A stretch of 64,000 bases of DNA from Treponema vincentii (lineage in GTDB: Bacteria; Spirochaetota; Spirochaetia; Treponematales; Treponemataceae), in assembly GCF_010365865.1 (NCBI RefSeq), contig NZ_CP048020.1, positions 2,666,001 through 2,730,000 of the forward strand. The letters are read 5' to 3'. Position numbers and translations under genes: made by a program. Shown here piece by piece: positions 1-7,280 of the stretch. The notes beneath the pieces were generated by a model. The model was not told the DNA's origin, ran no database searches, and saw nothing but the letters and a program-made list of their open reading frames with translations. The number at the start of each line of letters is the position of its first letter. Position 1 is the stretch's first letter.

Positions 1-114
1 ACCATTCAGAGTTACTACTTCGGTATATGCCCAGTCATACATCGGTGATGCTTCTTGCGCAAAGCATAACGCTGTAATTACAATAAACAGTGCAATCATT
101 ATTCGATTTTTCAT
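1..114 (-). CDS. Exported protein, N-terminal part only (runs off left edge)
   Basis: The first 38 codons of a minus-strand gene are visible. They begin with a basic residue pair and a hydrophobic stretch ending in CFAQ, a typical signal peptide with cleavage after Ala, so the product is probably periplasmic or surface exposed. The start codon lies 2 nt downstream of the stop of the preceding gene, so the two are co-transcribed. The rest lies outside the window and no function can be given. Confidence 0.55.
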   Translation of the reverse strand, partial: MKNRIMIALFIVITALCFAQEASPMYDWAYTEVVTLNG

Positions 115-116
115 CT

Positions 117-533
117 TTAATCTTTCCTCATATAACTTGAATTAACTGTTATCTTATCCCCTGCATCATCTTCTATTTTGACACAGATTATAAAGCCTTC
201 TCTTATACCGGAATCAGGGGCGGTCGTATCTATTAAAATACTGTACACTTCATTTTTGGCGAGATAATATTCCTTAAGCGCTTCGCTAAACAGCCATATT
301 ATTTCTTTGGACAATTTCCGAGTATTGTGAACGCTATATCCTAGCCCGCGTGCTCCAGCTTGTAGCATATCCACCGTGCTATCAAGTAAATTACCATCCG
401 TATCATCTCCGATGAAAGTGATTGAAGCTTCTCCGGAATATCCTGTTTCGTCGTCGTAATAGTATTTCCAGTTTTTAGCATGCGCCGTTCCGATGAAAGC
501 AAGCAGACACATGCATGCGATAATCTTTTTCAT
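117..533 (-). CDS. Small secreted protein of unknown function
   Basis: 138 residues with a clear signal peptide (MKKII start, hydrophobic core, AHA cleavage site near residue 19). The mature part is soluble and acidic, without a motif I recognise. It is the middle gene of a minus-strand group of three: the 428-residue lipoprotein is upstream and another signal-peptide protein follows after 2 nt. The grouping of three exported proteins suggests an envelope role, but this is inference. Confidence 0.6.
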   Translation of the reverse strand: MKKIIACMCLLAFIGTAHAKNWKYYYDDETGYSGEASITFIGDDTDGNLLDSTVDMLQAGARGLGYSVHNTRKLSKEIIWLFSEALKEYYLAKNEVYSILIDTTAPDSGIREGFIICVKIEDDAGDKITVNSSYMRKD

Positions 534-568
534 AGCAACGCCTCCTTTATAGTAAAATTATTTGCCTC

Positions 569-1855
569 CTATCTCCGCTTATTTTGTAATTCACGGATTT
601 TTTCGTTTAGCCCTTTCTGACCGGGAATTCTGATAGTCGGGCCTATTTTTACTGCAAAATTCTTACTGGTGGGATGGAACATTGATGCCCTCAGAAAGTA
701 TGCAGAAGCACTGTCAACAGGTATTTCGGAAGAAGTAATGAATGACCCTATGCCGAATGTCCCTATAACGGAAATGCTTATTCCGACACTGCGGGTAAAA
801 TAATATTTAAGGTCCAAATCGATCGGTACGGTAAAAGAAATAAAAGATGACTTGCCGAATATACTGACAGAAAGACCAATGCCGCCGGCAGGTGTAAGAT
901 AAAAATCTTTTACATTAAAAGTATAACCGATAAGAAGATATCCAGACAAAACCGACGAAAATGCCGCATACGGTTCTCCCCATTGCTTATGAAAAGGTTT
1001 CTTTAATGTTTCAACTATTTTGCTGCCTAGCGCCAAATCGGCACCTACCATATATGACCAGCGGATAGGGGGCTGCGCGACCTGCAACCAGTCTATACCG
1101 AACGTAAATTGGTTAGTTTTTCGTGAAGCATTGAGGCTATAGTAAGAATAATTATACCCTATGGAAGGAGTAAGCAGAAGGACGCTGTTATTTGTTAATA
1201 AATCCGGTGCGGGATATTCTTTTCGCATTTCACGATTAGGAAGATGTCCGTTTTTCACAACATAGTTAAACAGTTTCATATTAGCTGGGCTGACAAAACG
1301 ACCTGCTTCACCGTATGCATTCCATTCATCGATATCCATGATTATATTATCAGGATGCGTATTGATCTGTTTTATAAAAAGCCCATTTTTAGAAAGCTCC
1401 CAACCGTGCATTGCAACAACATATACGGTTCCTTCGCCACTTTGCGGTTCAACATCAACGGCATGGCCGCGGATATTCAGTTGATTATATGCATGGTGCA
1501 AGGTGGGATTACCGACGAGCTTGCAATCAATGCGATAATACTTGCACAGCGCATAAAAAAGGAGAGCATAATCCTGACAGTCCACGAATTTATCGTAGTT
1601 CATATTGTTGGCGGTTTTAACTGTACGGAAATACTGCGCTGCTTGCGGATTATTTGTACCGGAGGGATTAGTGTACTCGAGCACTTCGGCAATATACGGA
1701 AGAATCTTATCTTCTATAATATTATGCTCTTTTATTGCTTTCGGCGTATCAATAAGAAAAGCACCGCGCCTATCTACTGTCATACAGGATATTGCTAAAA
1801 GGCAGTATATTACTGCAAGCACTGCCATCATCATCCAGCGCTTTAGTGTTTTCAT
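569..1855 (-). CDS. Lipoprotein with transglutaminase-like domain and C-terminal barrel-like domain
   Basis: 428 residues. The signal peptide ends in a lipobox (LAISC, Cys24), so the N-terminus is probably lipid anchored. Residues about 45-160 look like a small transglutaminase or cysteine-protease fold: a Cys in DCQDYALLFYAL, a His in the RGHAVDVEP segment, and an acidic residue shortly after. Residues about 225-415 have alternating hydrophobic and aromatic strands like an outer-membrane barrel and end in KIGPTIRIPGQKG, resembling the end of the frameshifted barrel gene at 2078-2682. A transglutaminase-like domain joined to a barrel is unusual. The enzymatic role is inferred from motifs only. 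Confidence 0.6.
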   Translation of the reverse strand: MKTLKRWMMMAVLAVIYCLLAISCMTVDRRGAFLIDTPKAIKEHNIIEDKILPYIAEVLEYTNPSGTNNPQAAQYFRTVKTANNMNYDKFVDCQDYALLFYALCKYYRIDCKLVGNPTLHHAYNQLNIRGHAVDVEPQSGEGTVYVVAMHGWELSKNGLFIKQINTHPDNIIMDIDEWNAYGEAGRFVSPANMKLFNYVVKNGHLPNREMRKEYPAPDLLTNNSVLLLTPSIGYNYSYYSLNASRKTNQFTFGIDWLQVAQPPIRWSYMVGADLALGSKIVETLKKPFHKQWGEPYAAFSSVLSGYLLIGYTFNVKDFYLTPAGGIGLSVSIFGKSSFISFTVPIDLDLKYYFTRSVGISISVIGTFGIGSFITSSEIPVDSASAYFLRASMFHPTSKNFAVKIGPTIRIPGQKGLNEKIRELQNKRR

Positions 1856-2077
1856 AACGTTCTTCCTTATAGTTGCTTACTACCTATTTCTTAACCTTCC
1901 CGTTCGGAAATTCGGTTAATCAACAATCCACATACGAACGGATACCGAGTCTTAACTAAAACCACCTAAATCCCGATAGAAAAAAAGTATTTCCTACCAG
2001 GATTAGTTCATTAAAGGAGACAAAGCTTCTCGCAGTATTTTTCAGCCGTTATTTTTTATACGACTAACAATAAACAT

Positions 2078-2682
2078 TTATTTCTTAGCCGCTTGACCTT
2101 TTCCTCCAAGTCTAAACGAGGGGCCTACTTTTAAATTGAAGATATTGGCACTTCCGACCGGCAGGCCTAAAAAAACGGAAGGAATCTCGTTAATCGAAAC
2201 ACCGATACCGATCATATTCGTAAAAAAAAGTATTCAAAACCAACATGAAAAGCCAAGCCTACCGTAATTGCTGTGGATACAGCTTTTGCCTCCGTAACTT
2301 CATAACCGAAGGTACCTACGGCAAGTCCGCCTGCTAAACGGAGATATGCATTGTCTTTTGCAAACTTAAACGTATATCCCGGCATTATCCGCGAATTCCA
2401 TGCTAGCCCCTTACTCACGCTCAGACCTACAGAGTTACCATCAACCTTAGTTGTTACTTTTCCAAAATACTGAAAATCATTATCCATGCAAAGCGTAAAG
2501 CCCGAATCCGTCAGGTACGAAAAGTCAAAACCGACCCCAAAGGGAACCATAGACACAGAAGACTTTTCCCCTGTTGAGCCGGAATAATAGCTAAGTCCAA
2601 GTCCCGGCACCATAACAAATTCTGCAAACGCATGTGCAGAAACCAACGCAAGACAGAAAAGCATAATAGCAATTTTCTTCAT
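2078..2682 (-). pseudogene. Outer-membrane barrel-like protein, frameshifted in an A8/T8 run
   Basis: The open part (2212-2682) has a signal peptide (AHAFA) and alternating barrel-type strands, and stops soon after EYFF. Adding one base to the homopolymer at 2222-2229 restores a frame that continues TNMIGIGVSINEIPSVF and ends KVGPSFRLGGKGQAAKK at 2078, matching the end of the barrel domain at 569-1855. The intact product would be about 200 residues and outer-membrane located. The shift may be slipped-strand phase variation, decay or a sequencing error. A hairpin terminator lies upstream, so this gene has its own transcript. Confidence 0.6.
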
Positions 2683-2729
2683 TTAAAAAAAACTCCTTTT
2701 TGGTATTAACCATACCGTAAAAAATTATA

Positions 2730-2760
2730 GACAACCTCTATTCCTATTTTAGAGGTTGTC
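2730..2760 (-). terminator. Intrinsic terminator after the Gly-rich lipoprotein gene
   Basis: A perfect 10-bp inverted repeat (GACAACCTCT / AGAGGTTGTC, 11-nt loop) is followed on the minus strand by TATAATTTTTT. It lies between the 2803-3309 gene and the barrel gene and could also work on the plus strand. Confidence 0.7.
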
Positions 2761-2802
2761 ATTGTAACTGCAAAAATATGTTACGTTTCGACGTAAAATA
2801 CC

Positions 2803-3309
2803 CTAGGCCTTTTTAAATTTAAATATGAGAGTATCCATTACATCATCCGATAGTGTAAGGATATTCCCTTCAATCTTGTATTTAAATTTTCTGTTGAAAG
2901 GCGTCCCCACGCCTTGAAACCTGGTCAATTTTATTATATCACCGTTTATTGTGTATTTACCGCTGTCCGATGTTTTGATTCCGTATGCAGTAACTGTGAC
3001 TGTGGCATCCCCACCATTAAGCAGTAAGGTCATGTTACCGGTAGCATCCTCCTCCCACGTAATACCCTCGATACTTGATGCAGTATTTCCGCCTCCGGAG
3101 CCTCCGCTACCCCCTCCGGGAATAGCACCGCCTCCGGAGCCTCCGCTACCCCCTCCGGGAATAGCACCGCCTCCGGAACCTAAACCACCCCCTCCGGGAA
3201 TGCCGCTCCCTCCGGCGGGAGCCCCCTGCCAGCACGCGGTAACCACGAATGCTGTACCGATAAGAGCCGCAAACAGCGCGGCTGTTAAACTAGGTTTTTT
3301 GCTTTTCAT
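2803..3309 (-). CDS. Lipoprotein with Gly-rich repeat linker and lipocalin-like C-terminal domain
   Basis: 168 residues. The signal peptide ends in VVTAC, a lipobox with Cys26. Residues about 30-75 are a Gly/Ser-rich linker made of repeats of IPGGGSGGSGGGA (13 residues, 39 bp). The rest (about 80-168) has the ITWEED...GKYTINGDIIKLT...YKIEGNILTLSDD pattern of small beta-sandwich domains of the DUF5640/lipocalin-like type found in many treponemal lipoproteins. It is probably surface exposed on a flexible tether. The repeat count is likely to vary between strains. Confidence 0.65.
   Translation of the reverse strand: MKSKKPSLTAALFAALIGTAFVVTACWQGAPAGGSGIPGGGGLGSGGGAIPGGGSGGSGGGAIPGGGSGGSGGGNTASSIEGITWEEDATGNMTLLLNGGDATVTVTAYGIKTSDSGKYTINGDIIKLTRFQGVGTPFNRKFKYKIEGNILTLSDDVMDTLIFKFKKA
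3093..3184. repeat. 39-bp tandem repeat encoding the Gly/Ser linker
   Basis: About two and a third copies of a 39-bp GC-rich unit (ccgcctccggagcctccgct..., encoding IPGGGSGGSGGGA on the minus strand). The last copy is diverged. The unit is a multiple of three, so copy-number change would alter linker length without a frameshift. Confidence 0.8.
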
Positions 3310-3344
3310 ATAAAGCTCCTTTCAAAATACTTTCTTCCATATTA

Positions 3345-3370
3345 CCTCAAAGTCAAGAGGAAAATTCAAG
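3345..3370. repeat. Short repeat upstream of the PIN toxin-antitoxin operon (copy 1)
   Basis: The string from cctcaaagtcaagagg to aaaattcaag also occurs, with one extra A, at 43031-43057 upstream of the BrnT/BrnA locus. It contains CCTC...GAGG inverted halves. Both copies precede a TTGACA promoter, here by about 110 nt. Confidence 0.6.
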
Positions 3371-3480
3371 ATAGGCAGGGCAAATATAACGGAAATACTT
3401 AAAGCAGACGTATTCTTTCTATATGAAATTTCGGAGGTGTAAGGGGAGCAGCAGTAAAGTTAGCGAGAAAGTTCGATTTC

Positions 3481-3509
3481 TTGACAATTATTACGTGTAT
3501 TATTATATT
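3481..3509 (+). promoter_or_regulatory. Promoter of the antitoxin/PIN toxin operon
   Basis: TTGACA (3481-3486), a 17-nt spacer and TATATT (3504-3509), followed by the ribosome-binding sequence TAGGAGAAGG before the ATG at 3529. The same -35, spacer length and -10 occur upstream of the split brnT at 43072. Confidence 0.75.
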
Positions 3510-3528
3510 TTATACGTAGGAGAAGGCT

Positions 3529-3771
3529 ATGCAAAAAAAGCTGACACTTAATATCGATGATGAACTCATTAACTTCGCCCATACGTATTCCCGTCAAAAC
3601 GGTTTATCCATTTCAAAGTTATTTGAACAATATTTAAGCAAATTAAAAACAAATAATCAAACACAGCCGCTCCAGTCAAAGGTGCAGGCTTTATACGGAA
3701 TCTTTCATAACTCACCCATTCCGGATAAAAACGAATTAAGGCAAATATTCAATGAAAAAAGTACTCATTGA
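3529..3771 (+). CDS. Antitoxin of a PIN-type toxin-antitoxin pair (DUF6364-like)
   Basis: 80 residues. The N-terminus (KKLTLNIDDELINFAHTYSRQNGLSISKLFEQYL) has the beta-strand plus two-helix pattern of ribbon-helix-helix/DUF6364 antitoxins. The C-terminal half is the flexible toxin-binding tail. A GGAG ribosome-binding site precedes the ATG, and the stop overlaps the start of the PIN gene by 20 nt, typical of type II TA operons. By family it should neutralise the toxin and repress its own promoter. Confidence 0.75.
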   Translation: MQKKLTLNIDDELINFAHTYSRQNGLSISKLFEQYLSKLKTNNQTQPLQSKVQALYGIFHNSPIPDKNELRQIFNEKSTH

Positions 3772-4171
3772 TTTAAATATCATTCTTGATTTTTTAAACA
3801 AACGAAATTTTCATCAAGAAGCTGCGCGACTCATTAATATGTGCGCTGAAAGTGTATTAACGGGCTACATTTGTGCACATGAAGTTACAACATTATCATA
3901 TTTCTTATTCAAAGAACAAAAAGATAAAAATAAAGTAGTAACTACTATTTCAACATTGTTTGATATTTTTCAGATTATTCCAATTGATGAAACAATACTG
4001 AAAGCTTCATTACTATCACCAATAACGGATTATCAAGACGCAGTAATCGAAGTCAGTGCCGTTAAATTCAATATTGATTATATACTTTCTCGTAATATCT
4101 CCAATTTTAAATTATCACGCATTCCGACATGCACACCTGAACAATTTTTTTTATTCGTACGGAGGGTTTAA
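3752..4171 (+). CDS. PIN-domain ribonuclease toxin, C-terminus overwritten by a REP-like repeat
   Basis: 139 residues. Acidic PIN-domain positions are visible: Asp in VLIDLNIILDFL, Glu in CAHEVTTLSYF, Asp in DYQDAVIEVSA and the ILSRNISNFK segment near the end. The family cleaves RNA with divalent metal ions. The last residues (FVRRV) and the stop codon are supplied by the repeat starting at 4151. The natural ending of such proteins (TPEEF-like) is present just before it, so the toxin may still work. It is translationally coupled to the antitoxin. Confidence 0.75.
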   Translation: MKKVLIDLNIILDFLNKRNFHQEAARLINMCAESVLTGYICAHEVTTLSYFLFKEQKDKNKVVTTISTLFDIFQIIPIDETILKASLLSPITDYQDAVIEVSAVKFNIDYILSRNISNFKLSRIPTCTPEQFFLFVRRV

Positions 4172-4267
4172 TACCCCGACGCTTGCGTCGTAACAAAGGG
4201 TATTAAAGCCGACTGCAACCACCTTATGAGAACAACAACCCCGACGCTTGCGTCGGGGTTGTTGATT
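4151..4267. repeat. REP-like palindromic element, copy 1
   Basis: About 117 bp, nearly identical to 43256-43373. It contains a stem (ataccccgacg...gggtat) and, at its right side, a perfect 13-bp inverted repeat AACAACCCCGACG / CGTCGGGGTTGTT with tetraloop CTTG. This is the architecture of REP/BIME or small MITE-like elements. It lies across the stop codon of the PIN toxin gene and may also act as its terminator. Confidence 0.8.
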
Positions 4268-4296
4268 GTGATGGGGAATGGATATGCCGGCATCGT

Positions 4297-4509
4297 CTAT
4301 TTCCGAAATGCAACTTCCAAGTGCCTTTTTCCTTTTACACAATCCTTTAGATAATAATTAATTATATTCTGATACGGCATACCTGTTTCCTCTGCCATAT
4401 TTTTAAAATAATTAATTACTTCGTCATCAAGACGGATGGTAATCTGTTTCTTTAATTTATCTGCATAGGGATTTTTGATTCCGTTTGAAAAATCATAATC
4501 GTCTCTCAT
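4297..4509 (-). CDS. brnA: BrnA-family antitoxin, partner toxin deleted
   Basis: 70 residues with the YDFSNGIKNPYADKLKKQ motif followed by the ribbon-helix-helix ITIRLDDEVINYFKNMAEETG and YQNIINYYLKDC, typical of BrnA/CopG-like antitoxins. A GGAGG site lies 8 nt before the ATG. Immediately upstream in the same operon is a 24-codon stub that starts like BrnT. The antitoxin is therefore intact and still has a good promoter, while its toxin is gone. It may act as an anti-addiction gene or only as a repressor (inference). Confidence 0.75.
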   Translation of the reverse strand: MRDDYDFSNGIKNPYADKLKKQITIRLDDEVINYFKNMAEETGMPYQNIINYYLKDCVKGKRHLEVAFRK

Positions 4510-4510
4510 A

Positions 4511-4585
4511 TTAATTACCTCCGTATTGTTTTGATTCCTGCAAATTTGCTTTTACCGGATCCCATTCAAAAATTATTGAATCCAT
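4511..4585 (-). pseudogene. brnT: BrnT toxin remnant (24 codons)
   Basis: The reading frame MDSIIFEWDPVKANLQESK is the recognisable start of BrnT toxins (usual form FEWDExKAxxNxxKHGV). After Lys19 it passes straight to QYGGN-stop, where a full toxin would have about 70 more residues. The stop lies 1 nt before the brnA start, so the deletion kept the operon structure and removed the ribonuclease fold. Confidence 0.6.
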
Positions 4586-4591
4586 AATTAT

Positions 4592-4619
4592 ATTATAATT
4601 CCCCCTTTGCTTTCGTCAA
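4592..4619 (-). promoter_or_regulatory. Promoter of the brnT remnant/brnA operon
   Basis: On the minus strand: TTGACG, 16-nt spacer, TATAAT, ending 6 nt before the remnant ATG at 4585. The very short leader suggests near-leaderless translation of the first gene. Confidence 0.6.
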
Positions 4620-4624
4620 TATAA

Positions 4625-4768
4625 AAAGAGCTGTTCCATGATCTGCCGATTATCGATGTAATACCGTATGATAACTTCGGTAAAGGAAACTTGAAGCTAC
4701 GGAAACAAAATTATCAAACTGCCGGACATCTTGTTTTTGCGCTGATGAGACTGTTTGTTCGCAATTAA
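4625..4768 (+). pseudogene. Possible 3' remnant of an unidentified gene next to the phage junction
   Basis: An open frame of 47 codons without a start (FHDLPIIDVIPYDNFGKGNL ... HLVFALMRLFVRN-stop) ends at 4768 inside the candidate attL repeat. Composition looks protein-like but I do not recognise the family. It may be the tail of a host gene whose 5' part was lost. Confidence 0.25.
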
Positions 4769-4777
4769 TTCTTAATT
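4762..4777. other. Candidate attL
   Basis: CAATTAATTCTTAATT, one mismatch to 42323-42338, with a contiguous 11-bp identical core AATTCTTAATT. It lies about 320 bp from the 3' end of the integrase gene. The AT-rich core could match by chance; no tRNA gene is present. Confidence 0.45.
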
Positions 4778-4808
4778 CTGCACCAAGGGAAAATGCTAAA
4801 AGATAGGC

Positions 4809-4836
4809 AAAAACGCTCATTTTGGGGCGTTTTTAG
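4809..4836. terminator. Hairpin with A/T tails beyond the integrase gene
   Basis: AAAAACGC ... GCGTTTTT, an 8-bp stem with a short loop, usable in both directions. It would end leftward transcription from integrase and isolate it from host genes. The remaining stretch 4837-5095 is AT-rich and holds no gene that I can support; integrase arm sites would be expected here. Confidence 0.45.
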
Positions 4837-5095
4837 TACATATTTTTAACTTGTTATCTTACACTTTGTCTTACAAAAACATTGTGCTCTCTAACTGTCC
4901 TCATACTAAGCTATGCACGCGCTCTTGTCAAGTGTATTTTTATGTTTTTGGTATCTTTTTTGATGATTTTTATCGGTTTTTAGGCCTTTTTAGATGCTTT
5001 TTGCAAATTATTTGCATATATCTTACCTGTCAGGCGCATCCGGTGCCGTTCAATAGGGGAGAAACTTTGTATGTGTTAAGTCGTTCTATAGCAGT

Positions 5096-6490
5096 TTACG
5101 CTACAAGACGCTCAATATCGGCGACCGCTTGATACTTGAGTTTATCCATATCAGGGGTGTAGTGGTCGGTGTAACGGTGTACTTCTACTATGCTGTCATG
5201 CCGCGTCAGAAACCGGAGCTGCTCTTCCGAATATCCGGCCATGCGTAAAAAAGTCGCAAATGTATGCCGGTAACTGTGAATGGTTAACTTCGTTTTTTTT
5301 ATACCGAGCTTAATCATCGTCTTGTTAAAATTCTTGTTGATACTTTCGTAACAGAGCGGGATATGGGCACTTTTTGCGGAGCTAAAAACAAACGCTGTCG
5401 GCATGTCTTTAAATGGGCTTTTTTCAATGTGCGCTAATAGCTTGGCAGCAAGATCCGCAGCGATTGGTACAATATCTCTTCGTTCCGTTTTCGTACTTTT
5501 AATTCGTTTCCCTGCTCTGCAATAGTTTTTATCAATCTTAAGTACATAGCCTTGCTCTGTTTTAGTAACATCCTGCATCTGGAGAGCTTGCAACTCCCCG
5601 ATACGGCAGCCGGTTTTAAAAAGCAGTTCATTGATCAGTCTGTAAGTTTCAGAATGGAAAGGGTTGTCATTGGCATTAAAAAGCCGCTGTATCTCTTCTT
5701 TTGTGAAGATAGCTTTTTCTGCTTCTTTCTTGGCTTTCTTCCGTGTATTTTTTGAAACAGGGGTTATCTGCTGCGCAACGTCACGGGCAAGCAGATTGTT
5801 TCGATAGGCAAAATGCAGGGGTTGAATAAAAATATAGCTGATATTTTTCATGGTTTGCTCTTTGAGCTTACCGGCATTTCTAATCGCGCCGAGCGCAATG
5901 TCAATCTTTGCGCCGGTAATTTCAGTAAGCGGGCAAGAAGGAATATATGCGGCGTATTTTTTTAATACGCCGGTTGACTGGCGGAAGCGTTCGGGGTTCG
6001 GCGGGGTTTCGCCTTTGTTGATGCGCTCTTTTATATCAGGGCTTTCGTCATAGTTCCAATACAGCAAGAGATAGTCATAAAAGGTGAGGGTTGAAAGCCG
6101 ATCTAATAACGGCTTAACCTCTTCCGGCGCATCTTCGTACTCTGCTGCTGATACGGAATATGGCCGCTGTGTGTTTTTACTACATTGGGTACCCTGCAAC
6201 GCTTGAGCGATAGCATCTTGACAGGCTGACTGTACCAGTGTGGCTATGTCAGGATTAGGCGGCCGTTTTTCATGGGAAAGGGTTATCATTGAAACATTCT
6301 TAACCCATTCGGTGTATTCGGTTGCAATGCCGCTATCAAACTCCATCGCCCGCCGATAGGCTATAAGCGTCGCTTCGTTCAGGTCTTTTGTACCGGTGCT
6401 TTTGGCGGTACAATACCGCTTGTTGCTGTAGTCATACAGCTGCGTCTGATAAATACCGTTTCTTTTGTGCATACTCCACGGTTTACGCAT
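5096..6490 (-). CDS. int: Tyrosine-family phage integrase
   Basis: 464 residues, normal for phage integrases. The N-terminal part (1-90) is basic, as in arm-binding domains. The core-binding segment is near 150-260. The catalytic domain is near 290-460: Arg in TGCRIGELQALQ, HxxR in HSYRHTFATF, the TRHDS box, and the nucleophile Tyr in VEVHRYTDHY. It catalyses integration and excision between attP and attB. It is the leftmost phage gene, facing out toward attL. No xis-like gene is obvious nearby. Confidence 0.93.
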   Translation of the reverse strand: MRKPWSMHKRNGIYQTQLYDYSNKRYCTAKSTGTKDLNEATLIAYRRAMEFDSGIATEYTEWVKNVSMITLSHEKRPPNPDIATLVQSACQDAIAQALQGTQCSKNTQRPYSVSAAEYEDAPEEVKPLLDRLSTLTFYDYLLLYWNYDESPDIKERINKGETPPNPERFRQSTGVLKKYAAYIPSCPLTEITGAKIDIALGAIRNAGKLKEQTMKNISYIFIQPLHFAYRNNLLARDVAQQITPVSKNTRKKAKKEAEKAIFTKEEIQRLFNANDNPFHSETYRLINELLFKTGCRIGELQALQMQDVTKTEQGYVLKIDKNYCRAGKRIKSTKTERRDIVPIAADLAAKLLAHIEKSPFKDMPTAFVFSSAKSAHIPLCYESINKNFNKTMIKLGIKKTKLTIHSYRHTFATFLRMAGYSEEQLRFLTRHDSIVEVHRYTDHYTPDMDKLKYQAVADIERLVA

Positions 6491-6556
6491 AAGGGATACC
6501 TCCTAAAAGTAGACATCCCCTCCCAAACCGCATATCGGCATAAGGGGTGATATTCT

Positions 6557-6934
6557 TTATGGAACTATGGTATCTTTCACTTCTTTAACCGTTTTGAATG
6601 CGTTCCACATCCGCACCATCATGGTATTTTCTGCTAAATACTGTAAGCCCTGAAGCGTCAAGCTGATTTCCGATATGTCAATATCGATCTCGCCGTTTAT
6701 ATAATCATCAATTCTTACGCCGGTGATATAACCGGCATCGTTAAGCATTTTGATATAAGCGTTCCATCGATTTTCGGTAATTTTGAGCGCTTTGGGGCTA
6801 ATTTCTTTTTCGGCGTCAAAATCTTCATAGTCAAGGCCTTTTTCAAGCCGGTTAAGAAGGGTATAAATTGTTTTAAATGCCTTTGTCATATTGGCATTGT
6901 AACACACAATCGTATTTTTTGCAGTGTTTTTCAT
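6557..6934 (-). CDS. YjcQ-like winged-helix phage protein
   Basis: About 125 residues from the ATG at 6934, chosen because GGAGG lies 5 nt before it; an upstream ATG at 6970 overlaps the repeated 16-nt motif. Features of the YjcQ family: N-terminal helices, WNAYIKMLNDAGYITGVRI, then ISLTLQGLQYLAENTMM. These proteins are found in many Gram-positive prophages and have a winged-helix fold; their role is unknown, perhaps regulatory. It lies just upstream of integrase on the same strand. Confidence 0.6.
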   Translation of the reverse strand: MKNTAKNTIVCYNANMTKAFKTIYTLLNRLEKGLDYEDFDAEKEISPKALKITENRWNAYIKMLNDAGYITGVRIDDYINGEIDIDISEISLTLQGLQYLAENTMMVRMWNAFKTVKEVKDTIVP

Positions 6935-6968
6935 AAAGACCTCCGCATAGTTATGTAAGTTCTTCGTC

Positions 6969-6984
6969 ATACCCCTATAGTCAG
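6969..6984 (-). promoter_or_regulatory. Repeated phage motif, copy 1 (TGACTATAGGGGTATG)
   Basis: One of five strong copies of TGACTATARRGGTRTG on the minus strand. This one precedes the YjcQ-like/integrase unit and sits at the divergent junction with the cargo cassette. Possibly a promoter or regulator site. Confidence 0.5.
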
Positions 6985-7012
6985 GCTGGAGGCAAGAGAA
7001 CCGGTGCTATAA

Positions 7013-7056
7013 GCGCAAAATAAGCCCTTGCGCTCCCGCCTTTCTCGCGCTATACT
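7013..7056 (+). promoter_or_regulatory. Promoter of the cargo cassette with overlapping operator-like palindrome
   Basis: TTGCGC (7028-7033), 17-nt spacer, TATACT (7051-7056). The perfect inverted repeat AGCGCAA/TTGCGCT (7013-7019 and 7028-7034) overlaps the -35 box, as expected for a repressor-binding site. It points rightward, opposite to the phage genes, so the cassette can be expressed in the lysogen. Confidence 0.6.
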
Positions 7057-7101
7057 ATCAAATGAGGTGCGTTGTATATCCCCTCTCTAAAAATTAGCAT
7101 T

Positions 7102-7260
7102 ATGACAAAAGAAGATACGTTGAAATTATTAGAAGACTTAAACAATAAAATCTCTCACATGACTGCTAAGGAAGTTCTGGCAAAAGCACAAGAAACTAAT
7201 GCTTTGCAATATTTTTGCGATAATGATTCTTGCGAATGTATCGGCGAGGGCATACACTAA
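7102..7260 (+). CDS. Small cargo protein, unknown function
   Basis: 52 residues from ATG 7102; a TTG at 7072 just after GAGG gives an alternative 62-residue form and may be the real start because ATG 7102 has no ribosome-binding site. The sequence is helical and acidic (MTKEDTLKLLEDLNNKI...) and ends with a Cys-containing DNDSCECIGEGIH tail. It precedes the 355-residue cargo gene by 20 nt. I do not recognise the family. Confidence 0.45.
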   Translation: MTKEDTLKLLEDLNNKISHMTAKEVLAKAQETNALQYFCDNDSCECIGEGIH

Positions 7261-7280
7261 ATAATACAAAGAGGTTGTTT

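Noticed and set aside
2951-3313. Pro-rich plus-strand frame opposite the Gly-rich lipoprotein gene
   Set aside because: It is the complement of the Gly/Ser repeat codons; the minus-strand gene has signal peptide, lipobox and ribosome site.
4151-4342. Minus-strand 63-codon frame over the REP-like repeat
   Set aside because: It consists mostly of palindromic repeat sequence and overlaps the brnA end; no family or ribosome site.
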